This document shows positions 8,281 to 17,322 of a stretch of DNA of 64,000 bases, in pieces. Position 1 is the stretch's first letter. The number at the start of each line of letters is the position of its first letter. The translations under genes were made by a program, and so were the position numbers. Source of the stretch: Betaproteobacteria bacterium. GTDB lineage: Bacteria; Pseudomonadota; Gammaproteobacteria; Burkholderiales; Casimicrobiaceae. The notes under the pieces were generated by a model. It was not told where the DNA came from and made no database searches. It saw only the letters and a program-made list of their open reading frames with translations. The DNA lies in assembly GCA_004293675.1 (NCBI GenBank), contig READ01000023.1, positions 1-64,000 on the forward strand. The letters run 5' to 3'.

Positions 8281-9958
8281 ATGCGCTGCTTCTCCTATTT
8301 ATGCAACAAAGCCCTCCGCCACGATTGGCACATCTCGTTTCGATATCTGCGCAAAGTGATTGGGCGCGGGCTCTTGATAGGTTGGCTTGCGGTGCCGTTG
8401 GCGGCATCGGTGACCCACGCAGCGCCCGGCGGCCTTGATCCATCCTTTGGCGCAGCGACCGACGGATCGTTCGGCAACCTCATTCGTACCGTGGGTTCGG
8501 GCACAGCGGGTACGTCACTCAATGCGATGGCGGTGCAACCCAACGGCATGATCGTGGTCGGCGGCACGTGTAATGTGACGCTCACCGGAGGCGGCAATGA
8601 TGGCTTGCCGCACTCGATGTTCTGCCTCGCCGTCGCTCTTAATCACGAAAAGCTGGACGGATTCCACCTTCGGAACTGCGGGTACAGTGACACTGCCGGT
8701 CTTTCAAAATCAGAACGCGCAACTGAAAAGTATCCTCATTGCACCCGACGGAAAAATTGTGGTCGCAGGCACCTGCGCGCTTGGGGGAGCCAATTTGTTC
8801 TGCGCCGTTCGTCTGTTGCCCAACGGAGCGCAGGATTTGAGTTTTGCGCCCAACGGCGTAGGTGTTGCGAGCGTTTTCATCCCGACGACCGCAACCATGA
8901 GTTTGACCACAACACTGATGCAGCCGGACGGCGGCATTGTGCTCGTGGGCGAATGTTTGGCCAATAACCTCATTCACTTTTGTGTGGCGCGATTGCAAGC
9001 CAACGGAGACCCCGACAAGGCCTTTGGCACGAACGGCTCCGTGCTCAGCACGACTAGCTTTGATCGCTACCCGCGCGGCGCAGCGCTGCGGGCTGATGGC
9101 GCCATCCTTGTGTCGGGCCTTTGTTACGACTTTGGTGCGAATTTTTGCGTCCGAAGCTACACGGCCACTGGCGCGACGGATCCAAATTTTGGCCCGGCCG
9201 TTGTGGGCAGCCCGCCGGTGACCAACACCACTCGAACGCTACACATCTCGATGGGCACCGCAACCCTTGACGCAACGGGCGGCATCGCTCGCGTTGCCAG
9301 CGGAAAATTTCTGATTGCAGGTGCTTGCCTCAACACGCCTACCGTGGCCAATCGAATCATCTTTTGCACCGCACGCATTAGCGACAACGGCAGCCTCGAT
9401 TCATCGTTTGGCACAAGTGGCAACAATGGTCGCGCGTACAACGTCATGAGCAGTGGCCACGCCGAGGCGCTGGGAATTCTCGTCGCACCGGACGGCAAAT
9501 TTTTCATCACAGGCCAATGTGACAACGGTGGAAACGGCGGATTGGACGCCTGCGCCGCGCGCTATCACAGCGACGGTCGGCTCGACAATTCGTTCGATGG
9601 CGACGGCATCATCGGCAACATCACCAGCCGGGCCACCGCACGCGCCAACGCGTCGGCGCTTCAGTCGGATGGCAAACTACTCATCGGCAGCACCTGCACC
9701 GATGCGGGGCTTCAGAAATTCTGTACCTCGCGGCTTGAAGGCGGCCCGTACGGCTACCGACAGTGCAGCATGGACATTGACGGCGACGGCCGAGCACTCG
9801 GCACAACCGATGCGATCATTCATGCCCGTGTCGTCGCCGGTATGTCGGGCGACGCAGTGGTCAACGGGTTGAGTTTCGCTCCCGGCGCGCAGCGCCGCAC
9901 CTGGGTCGCAATTCGCGATTACTTGGGCAACCATTGCGGCATGCCGGTGAAACCATGA
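8281..9958 (+). pseudogene. Delta-60 repeat protein with dockerin-like tail, frameshifted
   Basis: The first of three tandem paralogues. It encodes a signal-anchor-like N-terminus (hydrophobic segment LLIGWLAVPLAASVTHA) and then delta-60 repeats (TIGR02608-like: QPNGMIVVGG, APDGKIVVAG, NGAQDLSFAPNG). The coding frame shifts by one base between about 8626 and 8662. Upstream, frame 1 ends sensibly at ALNHEKLD; downstream, STFGTAG continues in the next frame to 9958. The frame-1 extension to 8967 and the second-frame start at 8597 are shadows. The C-terminus has a single dockerin-like Ca loop (DIDGDGRALGTTDA) and RDYLGNHCGMPV. Each repeat carries a Cys pair (AGTC...LFC). ATGA overlap couples it to the next gene. 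A sequencing error would restore an intact protein of about 558 residues; otherwise it is a broken gene. Confidence 0.7.
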
Positions 9959-11520
9959 GCTCGTTTTGGTGTCGACGGGCGTGTCGCGCTTCAACTGCGC
10001 CCGCACTACTGATCGCGTGGATGGTGTCTTGGGCGCACGCCGCACCGGGTGACATCGACACGGCATTTGGCTCCAACGGACTCACCCGGATTTCGGCGAA
10101 TGTGTCGGCATCTGAGTCGTTCAAAAGTGCGTTGGTAGTCGAGCCCAACGGCAGCATCGTGATGGCCGGCGCATGCGATGTCACGCCTGCAGGTGCGAGC
10201 GCAAGGACGCTGAGTGTGTGCCTCGCACGGGTGCTAATCGATGGTGCGCCCGACCCGACGTTTGGTAGCAATGGATTGGCAATGGGTCCGACTGGCGTCT
10301 CGGATCGAGCGGTCGTCGATTTGGCTCGACAGTCCGATGGAAAGTTTGTGGTGGCCAGTATTTGTGAAGATCTGACCGGCTACTACTTTTGCGCACGAAG
10401 ACTAACAAGCGCGGGCATGGTTGACAACACGTTCGGCATCAACGGTGCCGTCAATCTGGTTCGACCCACGGGATCAGACCAAGCGTTTGTATCGACCGTC
10501 CGAGCCAATCGCGACGGCACGCTGTTGTTGGTGGGTCGCTGTAGATTCGGCGACGATAGCCGCATCTGTCTGCTGCGGCTTTTAGCCAACGGACAACCTG
10601 ATGCAAGCCACGGCAGCGATGGCTACATAACGGTTTCACTGCGACCGACCGTACAAGGTCTATACAACGCTCACCTGTTTAACTTTTTGCCCAATGGCAA
10701 ATTACAATACGCCAGCCTGTGTGACCTGACAACAGGTCTACACCACTGTATCGCACAGCTCACAACGGAAGCGACCCTCGATCCGACATTCAACGCGACC
10801 GGTGTGCTGCCCGGACTCGCGCTCAAAAAAGTCGAGGCAGGCGATCAGTCCTCATTGACGACAGCGGCACTGCGCGGTGACGGCCGAGCAATGCTTGCGT
10901 CGTCCTGTAACCGTACCAGTCCAACGCAGGGGCCGCCCGAAATTTGTCTGATAGCGTTTACCGCAGATGGCCGCATAGATGAGGGTTTCGGTACCGTCGG
11001 TGAACGCCGTATCGCTTCGACTGCGGCGGGCGGAATGCTTGTCGCGTCGCAGCTCTTGCCATCACCCGACGGACGCATTTTGCTATCGGGTCGTTGCGGC
11101 GCGGCAATTCAGAACTGGCTGCCCTGCGTCAATCGGCACGACGCTGACGGCGCGCTCGACGCAAGCTTTACGTCAACGCTGCTGAGCAGTCTGCCCGCCC
11201 CCGATCCGGAAGCAGGTGGCCTCGCCATCCAAGCCACCGGAAAAGTCGTTCTGGGCGGCGCGTGCAAAGGAGACCTGCGCGGATTCTGCATCACTCGCAT
11301 TTTTGGAGGCCCGCAGGACTACGCTCGATGCAGCGCCGACCTAGACGGGGATGGCGCGGTCACTGCAAACGACTCGCTGTTATTTAGCCGTGCGGCGCTG
11401 GGCTTCACGGGCGCAGCGTTGACAGACAACATTGCCTTTGCTTCGAGCGCACAGCGAAACACCTGGCCAAAAATCCGCGACTATTTGTTTAACCACTGCG
11501 GCATGCCCGTCGCACCTTAG
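9955..11520 (+). CDS. Delta-60 repeat surface protein with dockerin-like tail
   Basis: The product is 521 residues. Its ATG overlaps the previous stop (ATGA); this start gives a clean signal peptide (MSSFWCRRACRAS, then ALLIAWMVSWAHAAPG). The mature protein is built from about seven delta-60 repeats, short beta-propeller-like units of 50–60 residues with the pattern QxDGKxxxAG..C...FC..R....G..D..FG. Examples are RQSDGKFVVASIC and FTADGRIDEGFG. As in its two neighbours, each repeat tends to carry two cysteines about 8–12 residues apart, probably bridging adjacent strands after export. The last 70 residues carry DLDGDGAVTANDSLLFSRA, which resembles one type-I dockerin/EF-hand calcium repeat, then RDYLFNHCGMPVAP. 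Function is unknown; a secreted or surface structural role is inferred. Confidence 0.8.
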   Translation: MSSFWCRRACRASTAPALLIAWMVSWAHAAPGDIDTAFGSNGLTRISANVSASESFKSALVVEPNGSIVMAGACDVTPAGASARTLSVCLARVLIDGAPDPTFGSNGLAMGPTGVSDRAVVDLARQSDGKFVVASICEDLTGYYFCARRLTSAGMVDNTFGINGAVNLVRPTGSDQAFVSTVRANRDGTLLLVGRCRFGDDSRICLLRLLANGQPDASHGSDGYITVSLRPTVQGLYNAHLFNFLPNGKLQYASLCDLTTGLHHCIAQLTTEATLDPTFNATGVLPGLALKKVEAGDQSSLTTAALRGDGRAMLASSCNRTSPTQGPPEICLIAFTADGRIDEGFGTVGERRIASTAAGGMLVASQLLPSPDGRILLSGRCGAAIQNWLPCVNRHDADGALDASFTSTLLSSLPAPDPEAGGLAIQATGKVVLGGACKGDLRGFCITRIFGGPQDYARCSADLDGDGAVTANDSLLFSRAALGFTGAALTDNIAFASSAQRNTWPKIRDYLFNHCGMPVAP

Positions 11521-11537
11521 AGCAAGGCAGCGCCATC

Positions 11538-13082
11538 ATGTTTCAACGTATCTCTATTGCTGCTAGTGCGCGCGACGTTTTCGTTGCGTCTATCTTTTGC
11601 ATAGCAAGTGCGCTGTGCGCTAGCGGCGTTGCACAGCCTTTTGCACCTGATTTAAGTTTCGGTGGCACGGGGCAAGTCACCTTAGCGATGAACGCCGGTG
11701 CCTCGACAGATCGTCACGGTTTAGCCGTGGCCCCCGATGGAAAGATGCTCATCGCTGGGATCTGTTACCTGCCGAGCTATGCGATCTGCATCGTTCGTCT
11801 ACTAGCCAACGGCAACATCGACCTGGCGTTTGCAATCAATGGAAAACTCTCGATCCCGAGCAATAAATACGGCGGCTTGGCTGGAGTGGTTTTGCAACGC
11901 GACGAAAAAATTCTCGTCACAGCACGATGCACCTATGCTGACACGAACATCATCGCTGTGTGCTTCCATCGATTTCACGCCAACGGTACGATCGACACGA
12001 GCTTTGGAAGCAACGGCTTGACAGAAGTTACCGTGCCCAATCGAAGTCCTTACATGTCGGGTCGTGTCACATTGTCTGGCGACGGAAAGGCAGTGATCTC
12101 GGGCATTTGTAGTGGCGTTGGTGACGACCAACGGTTTTGTGCGATTCGCTTGTTGGATAGCGGCACGCCTGATCCGAACTTTGGTAACAACGGCGTTTCG
12201 GTGATTGCGTTTCCGCCCAACGTTTACTACCAAGAGAGAGCTACGCACGTTCGACAGAGCGACGGAGAAATTGTGATTTCAGGTCAGTGCGGCCTGCAGC
12301 CTTCGCTGGCGCATGTCCCGTGCTTATCGCGACTGACCGAGGCGGGCCTCATCGACGAGAGCTTTGGCACACTGGGTCACACCGTCATGTCGCCCGCTGC
12401 TGTGCAGACCGCAACCCTATTTACGGAAGCACAAGACCTGCTATTGCGCCCGGACGGAAGCTTTCTCTTGCTCAATAACTACGGCAACATTTTTGGCAAG
12501 ATCAGTTTCTTTGCCTTTACGCGCAATGGCTTGCTGGACATCTCGTTCGGAACAGCGGGGCGCCAGATTCACGACGTCGCAGGAAACTCCTACTCATTTC
12601 GATTCGAACCGCAGCTCGACGGCCGCGTTGTCGTGTTCGGTCGCTGTGCAGATGCTAATTTCAATTCATTCGCATGCCTTTCACGATTCAACGCCGACGG
12701 CACCATCGACGCGACGTTTCCGATCACCTCCACGATAACGTCCGCGCTTGGATACGACACCCGAATGCTCATGCTTCAAGCCGACGGAAAAATCGTCATC
12801 GCCGGAGCTTGTAACCCAGGCGGTTCAGCTGAGTCTGTCTACGAATTTTGTGCCGCACGCTTCAGTGGTGGTCCGCTTGATTCCAACCGCTGCACGGGCG
12901 ACATCGACGGCGACGGCGTGATCAACGGCAACGATTCGCTGCTACTTGCCAGGGTGTCGCTCGGACTCACCGGCAACGCCGTCACTCAAGGGCTGAGCTT
13001 TGCCCCGCATGCCACCCGAAAGAGCTGGATTGAACTTCGAAATTACCTGTTCAATCACTGTGCCATGGCGGTCAGTCCTTAG
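11538..13082 (+). CDS. Delta-60 repeat surface protein with dockerin-like tail
   Basis: The third paralogue, 514 residues, starts 17 bases after the second, with AAGG about ten bases before its ATG. The signal peptide covers about residues 1–33 (ASIFCIASALCASGVAQ). It has delta-60 repeats throughout (APDGKMLIAGIC, LSGDGKAVISGIC, LQADGKIVIAGAC), with the same paired cysteines, and the same C-terminal unit: DIDGDGVINGNDSLLLARV, then SFAPHATRKSW and LRNYLFNHCAMAV. The three genes probably arose by tandem duplication and seem to be co-transcribed, ending at the hairpin near 13,230. The conserved tail, with a calcium loop and one invariant Cys near the end, may be a docking or retention module. 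No cellulosomal partner is visible, so this is inference. Confidence 0.8.
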   Translation: MFQRISIAASARDVFVASIFCIASALCASGVAQPFAPDLSFGGTGQVTLAMNAGASTDRHGLAVAPDGKMLIAGICYLPSYAICIVRLLANGNIDLAFAINGKLSIPSNKYGGLAGVVLQRDEKILVTARCTYADTNIIAVCFHRFHANGTIDTSFGSNGLTEVTVPNRSPYMSGRVTLSGDGKAVISGICSGVGDDQRFCAIRLLDSGTPDPNFGNNGVSVIAFPPNVYYQERATHVRQSDGEIVISGQCGLQPSLAHVPCLSRLTEAGLIDESFGTLGHTVMSPAAVQTATLFTEAQDLLLRPDGSFLLLNNYGNIFGKISFFAFTRNGLLDISFGTAGRQIHDVAGNSYSFRFEPQLDGRVVVFGRCADANFNSFACLSRFNADGTIDATFPITSTITSALGYDTRMLMLQADGKIVIAGACNPGGSAESVYEFCAARFSGGPLDSNRCTGDIDGDGVINGNDSLLLARVSLGLTGNAVTQGLSFAPHATRKSWIELRNYLFNHCAMAVSP

Positions 13083-13228
13083 CGGCGCAGGGACGGCCAG
13101 CAATGCGACCACAACGCAGGCAGCGCGAAAAGAGCATCGCACTACGCATAGGCCCATTCGTCATCGTCCGCGCAGCACTATTGGTTTGTTCTCGACAGAA
13201 AAAAATTTGCGGACAACACGATACGCTG

Positions 13229-13267
13229 CCCAAAGAGTTTCGCTCTTCTTTGAGGGTGTTTTTTTCG
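13229..13267 (+). terminator. Probable rho-independent terminator
   Basis: A hairpin formed by CCCAAAGAG and CTCTTCTTTGAGGG, with small bulges and a TTTCG loop, is followed by TGTTTTTTT. It lies about 150 bases after the third delta-60 gene and is suited to ending that transcript. Confidence 0.55.
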
Positions 13268-13423
13268 TGTCAAAGTAAAAAACAACACTTTCTCGATTCA
13301 GACTTGCCTGAGTCTTGCGTTTGATCGGCGACAAGCGCAATCTAAAAAATAGACGCCCTCCGCCGAAGTTTGGTTCGGTCGGCTCCATTGGTACTAGTCG
13401 TACTTTTCTCGGGGGTTCAAATC

Positions 13424-15322
13424 ATGGTCACAAAGGTAGCTTTCGCTTTTCGGAGCGAGTTTCGTCGTATCGGTGTCTTCGGCGGATATGTTTTTTCATT
13501 TCTACTGGCGTTGCTATGCTGCGGCGTTGTCAGTGCGGTCGTGCCACAGAAAATTAACTATCAGGGCTACCTGACCACACCGCCGCCGGCTAGCGTGCCC
13601 GTCAACGGCACAGTTTCGATGACGGTCAACATCTACAACGTTGCCGTGGCTGGCGCGCCGCTCTACACCGAAACCCAATCGGTCAACGTGAGCAACGGAC
13701 TCTTCGACGTGGTCATCGGCGAGGTGACTCCGCTCACCTTGCCCTTTACCGCGCAATACTTTTTGGGGATCACGGTTGCACCCAACGGGGAATTGACGCC
13801 ACGTCAACCGCTGCTCTCTGCCCCCTATGCGCTCAATGCCGCAAGCGCAGAGAAAATGGTGGGCGGTGCCGATGGTCAGATCATGGGCGTGACTGCGGGC
13901 GTTGCTAGTTTTACCGCCACTCCATTCATCAGCGGCAATGTGGGCATTGGTACCGCGACCCCAAGCCACAAACTAGAGGTTCAACACAGTGGATCGACTG
14001 GTGCAGCAGTTCGGTCGACGGCAGGCTTTTCGGTGATAGATATCGATGCCCAAAGCGGAGATGCGGCGTTACGCTTCGCCAAAGACGGCGTGAATCAGTG
14101 GAACGTTCGCAATCGTCCCACCGACAACTCCTTTGAAATTTTTGAACTGGGTGGCGGCGGAAGTCGATTGATCGTTCAAGACGGGACGGGCAACGTAGGC
14201 ATCGGTGAAACCACTGCGCCAGCCTACAAGCTCGATGTGTTGCACGGTGGGTCTACCGGAATTCGTAGCCGTTCAAGCGCCTCCTTTTCTGTTGTTGATA
14301 TCGACGCACAGAGCGGCGACGCTGCGCTGCGCTTTGTAAAGGATGGGGTCAATCAGTGGAACGTCCGCAATCGCCCCGGCGACGACTACTTCGAAATTTT
14401 TGAACTGGGCGGCGGCGGGAGTCGCTTCGTCATTCAAGACGCGACAGGCAACGTCGGCATCGGTGAAACTACCGCGCCCGCTTATAAGTTGGATGTTCTA
14501 CACGGTGGGTCGACCGGCATTCGTAGCCGTTCGAGCGCCAGCTTCTCAGTCGTTGATATTGACTCTGCCAGCGGCGATTCCGCATTGCGCTTCCAAAGAG
14601 CGGGCGTCAATCAATGGAACGTCCGCAACAACCCAGCCAATGACGACTTTCAAATTTTCGAACTCGGTGGCGGCGGCGAAAGACTTCGAATCGATAACGG
14701 CACCGGAAAAGTATGGATTAACGGTGATCTAACCGTCATCGGTGCTAAAGCGTTTACGATGGATCATCCGCTTGATCCCGCAAATAAAGTGTTGATGCAC
14801 GCCGCCATCGAGAGCAATGAAGTGCTCAACGCCTACAGCGGCAATGTGATCACCGATGCCAGCGGCAAAGCGACCGTTGCACTCCCGGATTACTTCGAGA
14901 CACTCAACAAAGACTTCCGCTATCAACTAACAGTGGTCGGTGGCGGTTTCGCTCAGGCTATGATCAGCAAGGAAGTCGCTGGCAATCAATTCGATATCGC
15001 CACCAACCAACCCAACGTCAAAGTGAGCTGGGAAGTTAAGGGCGTTCGCAATGATGCTCGCATGCGCAAATTTCCCTTTATTGCCGAATCGAGCAAGGTC
15101 GGCAGCATGGTGGGCAAGTATCTCGACCCTGTCGCTCACAACATCTCCCGGCCGAAAGCCGCCAACACCAATCCGGGTGGCGGCTCATCGGTGGACGACG
15201 TTGCGCCACGACCCGCTGCGCTGCCCAAGCCGCAAAACGTCAGTGGCGGCAGTCTCGAGCAAAGCGCAGTGATTCCCCCAGTTGCACCCAGCCCCGGCAA
15301 TGGTGGCGGTAGCACTCAATAA
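13424..15322 (+). CDS. Secreted tail-fibre-like repeat protein
   Basis: The product has 632 residues. The ATG at 13424 follows GGGGG by 8 bases; an in-frame TTG further up is less likely. The N-terminus has a signal/anchor segment (YVFSFLLALLCCGVVSAV). Residues about 35–165 form a beta-sandwich with KINYQGYL and APYALNAASA, seen at the start of many bacterial fibre-like proteins. Three consecutive units of 84–86 residues follow, each opening with GNVGIG and containing LRFxxxGVNQWNVRNxPxxDxFxIFELGGGG, typical of trimeric tail-fibre shafts. Next comes a conserved domain (FTMDHPLDPANKVLMHA, NVYSGN-like, VALPDYFETLNKDFRYQLTV, PNVKVSWEVKGVR) common in bacterial fibre-like proteins, and a Pro/Gly-rich tail. 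No phage genes surround it, so it is more likely a chromosomal surface fibre than prophage. Function is unknown. Confidence 0.75.
   Translation: MVTKVAFAFRSEFRRIGVFGGYVFSFLLALLCCGVVSAVVPQKINYQGYLTTPPPASVPVNGTVSMTVNIYNVAVAGAPLYTETQSVNVSNGLFDVVIGEVTPLTLPFTAQYFLGITVAPNGELTPRQPLLSAPYALNAASAEKMVGGADGQIMGVTAGVASFTATPFISGNVGIGTATPSHKLEVQHSGSTGAAVRSTAGFSVIDIDAQSGDAALRFAKDGVNQWNVRNRPTDNSFEIFELGGGGSRLIVQDGTGNVGIGETTAPAYKLDVLHGGSTGIRSRSSASFSVVDIDAQSGDAALRFVKDGVNQWNVRNRPGDDYFEIFELGGGGSRFVIQDATGNVGIGETTAPAYKLDVLHGGSTGIRSRSSASFSVVDIDSASGDSALRFQRAGVNQWNVRNNPANDDFQIFELGGGGERLRIDNGTGKVWINGDLTVIGAKAFTMDHPLDPANKVLMHAAIESNEVLNAYSGNVITDASGKATVALPDYFETLNKDFRYQLTVVGGGFAQAMISKEVAGNQFDIATNQPNVKVSWEVKGVRNDARMRKFPFIAESSKVGSMVGKYLDPVAHNISRPKAANTNPGGGSSVDDVAPRPAALPKPQNVSGGSLEQSAVIPPVAPSPGNGGGSTQ
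13934..14698 (+). repeat. Three tandem intragenic repeats of about 255 bp
   Basis: Units at 13934–14188, 14189–14446 and 14447–14698 encode the three GNVGIG...FELGGGG modules of the fibre-like protein. Units 2 and 3 are the closest to each other. Such in-frame repeats can expand or contract by recombination. Confidence 0.85.
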
Positions 15323-15385
15323 CTGATTGCGTCGAGCAAGCAGTGACCGAGCATCTTTGATGCGTAGCGCAACCAGGGGAACACG

Positions 15386-16369
15386 ATGAAGCACTACTTC
15401 GCACAGATGTTGGTGGCTGCGGCCATCACAGGTGGCTCGTTGGCATGGGCGGCCGGTCCATCAAACGGGCAATATTCAATTCCCGCCAGCGCACGAAACT
15501 CTGGCGTCGGCGACATGAGTTCACCGCAACTGTACCTATCGTCATCGGTAGGCGATGGTTATGGTGCATTTGCCATGACCGGCGTTGGGCACACGCTGAG
15601 CCCAGGTTTGTGGGGCGCCATACTTAGATTTACGCCGCCACTGGCAACGATTGCCGTGTCGCCCGCCACGGCCGTAGACAACGGCTCAGCGCTCACCTTC
15701 ACGGTCACGCTAAACCCCGCACCGGCTGCCGCAACGCCCGTGACGATCGCCTCAGCGACGGTGGTCGGTGGCTCGATGACCGGGGTCACAAACAATTGCT
15801 TGGTGCCTGTGTTGGTGGGACCAAGCGGCAGCGGAACTTGCACCATTTCCGCAACCAACGCCCTGCCGTTTGACGGACCAGCGCAAGCTACAGTCGCACT
15901 CGCCGCGGGTGCTGGATGGGTGCTGGGCACGCCGAGCTCAGCCGTCGGAACGATTATTGATGACGACGGCGTCGTTGGCGTGACGGCACTACAGCCCGAG
16001 GTTGTCGAGGGCAACAGCGCGTTCTTTAGCCTCACCTGCAGGGGAGCGCCGAGCGCTACCGTCAGCTATAGCTTTAGCGGAAGCTACGCACCACTACCGC
16101 CCAATGGGGGGCCGGTAATCATCACCTGCGGCACGCCACTCATCGTGGGCATTGCAACGATCAACGAACTGGCCATCACCGGACCAAAAACTCTCACACT
16201 GACCTTGGCCGACCCATCGCCTTTTGCCCTCGTGCAAGGCGGCGGTTCTGCAACGGTCATCATCAAGGACGTTCCCATTGTTCCAACAATCGGAGGTTTG
16301 GGGCTGATGCTGTTGACATTGCTGATTGCAGTGGCGGCCTTGGCGAGTTCTGGTCGGCGTCGACGATAG
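15386..16369 (+). CDS. Exported Calx-beta-like protein with IPTL-CTERM-type tail
   Basis: The product is 327 residues with AGGGGA before the ATG. The signal peptide (residues 1–23) ends in LAWAAG. The mature region has two Ig-like/Calx-beta-type segments: about 85–195 (IAVSPATAVDNGSALTFTV, GTIIDDDG) and about 200–295 (VVEGNSAFFSLTC, TLTLADPS, VIIKD). The C-terminus, VPTIGGLGLMLLTLLIAV followed by RRRR, matches the layout of IPTL-CTERM sorting signals: a short Pro-Thr motif, a membrane helix and a basic cluster. Such signals direct processing or anchoring at the cell surface by an exosortase-like enzyme, which is not encoded here. The gene follows the fibre-like gene by 63 bases, so the two may be co-transcribed. 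The specific role is unknown. Confidence 0.75.
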   Translation: MKHYFAQMLVAAAITGGSLAWAAGPSNGQYSIPASARNSGVGDMSSPQLYLSSSVGDGYGAFAMTGVGHTLSPGLWGAILRFTPPLATIAVSPATAVDNGSALTFTVTLNPAPAAATPVTIASATVVGGSMTGVTNNCLVPVLVGPSGSGTCTISATNALPFDGPAQATVALAAGAGWVLGTPSSAVGTIIDDDGVVGVTALQPEVVEGNSAFFSLTCRGAPSATVSYSFSGSYAPLPPNGGPVIITCGTPLIVGIATINELAITGPKTLTLTLADPSPFALVQGGGSATVIIKDVPIVPTIGGLGLMLLTLLIAVAALASSGRRRR

Positions 16370-16755
16370 GCCGCAAAGCGCTCGACGCAGACACACTTCA
16401 TCACCAAACGCTGCAGAATCGTTAACTTTTGGCCGTAGCGTCAGTTGAAAAAGGGATTGCGGCTATTTTTACAGCTTTTTAACTTCCACTTAAAAGTATT
16501 CGAAAGCTCTATTTCATAAGGCTTTGCTATGAATAGTTTGATCTGCTTCAATGTGGCAGCAAAATCGCCGACGCTCAACCCCGCCTTCACGAGGTTGATT
16601 CCGTTCAAGAAAGTGATCGCAGTGTTCGCGGGATCTCAGAAAGACGTCTAGCGAGCCGTCTCAGGGGTTGCCGTTTAAGGCGTAGCGCAAGCGACTAGAG
16701 CGCTCCACGCTTTTGCCTTTATTGACTCAGCGTCGAACAGTTCGCGGAGTTGCCT
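16370..16755. other. Intergenic region between convergent reading frames
   Basis: It holds one well-kept copy of the dispersed palindrome near 16,499–16,525 within an AT-rich stretch. Nothing else is supported. Confidence 0.4.
16499..16525. repeat. Dispersed small palindrome copy
   Basis: Read on the minus strand it is AAGCCTTATGAAATAGAGC followed by TTTCGAA. It is nearly the same as the copy at 57,276, including the TTTCGA extension. Confidence 0.6.
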
Positions 16756-17322
16756 CTAAAGTGGCAAAACCCGGAAGCCGTGAATTGTCGACGGCGATGT
16801 ATCGCAGCCAGATATGATCAGTAGCGTGCGGCCGCCGGAGAGGGCAAGGGTGCCATTTTCAGTGGTGCTCCAATCGCTCTGACGAGTGCTCAGATTGATC
16901 GCATGCGTGCCAGCGGATGTGCTCGTAAACACATGAGTATCGGCGACCAATACGTTGGAGCACGGTGAGAACGCGCCCGGCGCTGGCCAGCTCCACAGCA
17001 CCGCGCCGCTGAGGCCATCCAGCGCCTGAAGTTGCTGAGTTTGTCCACTTTGGGCGTAAATGACGTTTTGTCTGTACGCAGGTTGGCCGACGTATCCAAC
17101 AGCGCTTCTCCAAGCGATACTTCGTGCAGCCGTATTGAAGGCGGTTACGTGTCCCGGCGAGTACGTGCGTGCGAATACCCAACCATTGTCGCCAATGAAG
17201 GGGGCGCCGTTCATGCTGTATCCAGACCAAGAGGATTGCGGCTCATTGATAGAAAATGACAGGCTGCCCGTTGTGACGTCCATCGCCGACAAGACGCTAA
17301 TGTCGCCACCTGTAAAAAGCAA
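16756..17322 (-). pseudogene. PQQ-like beta-propeller protein, 5'-truncated remnant
   Basis: An open stretch of 188 codons encodes several strands of a PQQ/WD-like propeller (LSAMDVTTGSLSFSI, VTAFNTAARSIAWRSAVG, LQALDGLSGAVLWSW, THAINLSTRQSDWS). These are the repeats in which a residue string ending in W closes each blade. Only about three to four blades are present and the reading begins in the middle of a blade. No signal peptide or initiation site is visible, and an in-frame stop lies about 40 bases upstream. It is best read as the surviving C-terminal part of a larger exported protein whose 5' part is lost or decayed. A short expressed protein from TTG at 17322 cannot be excluded. Confidence 0.5.

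Noticed and set aside
8597-8659. Separate gene start for the second half of the first delta-60 gene
   Set aside because: The first 20 codons are an out-of-frame reading of the upstream half; the protein has no signal peptide if started here.
13424-15322. Prophage tail-fibre gene
   Set aside because: No other phage genes, integrase or attachment site are nearby and the protein has a signal/anchor N-terminus.
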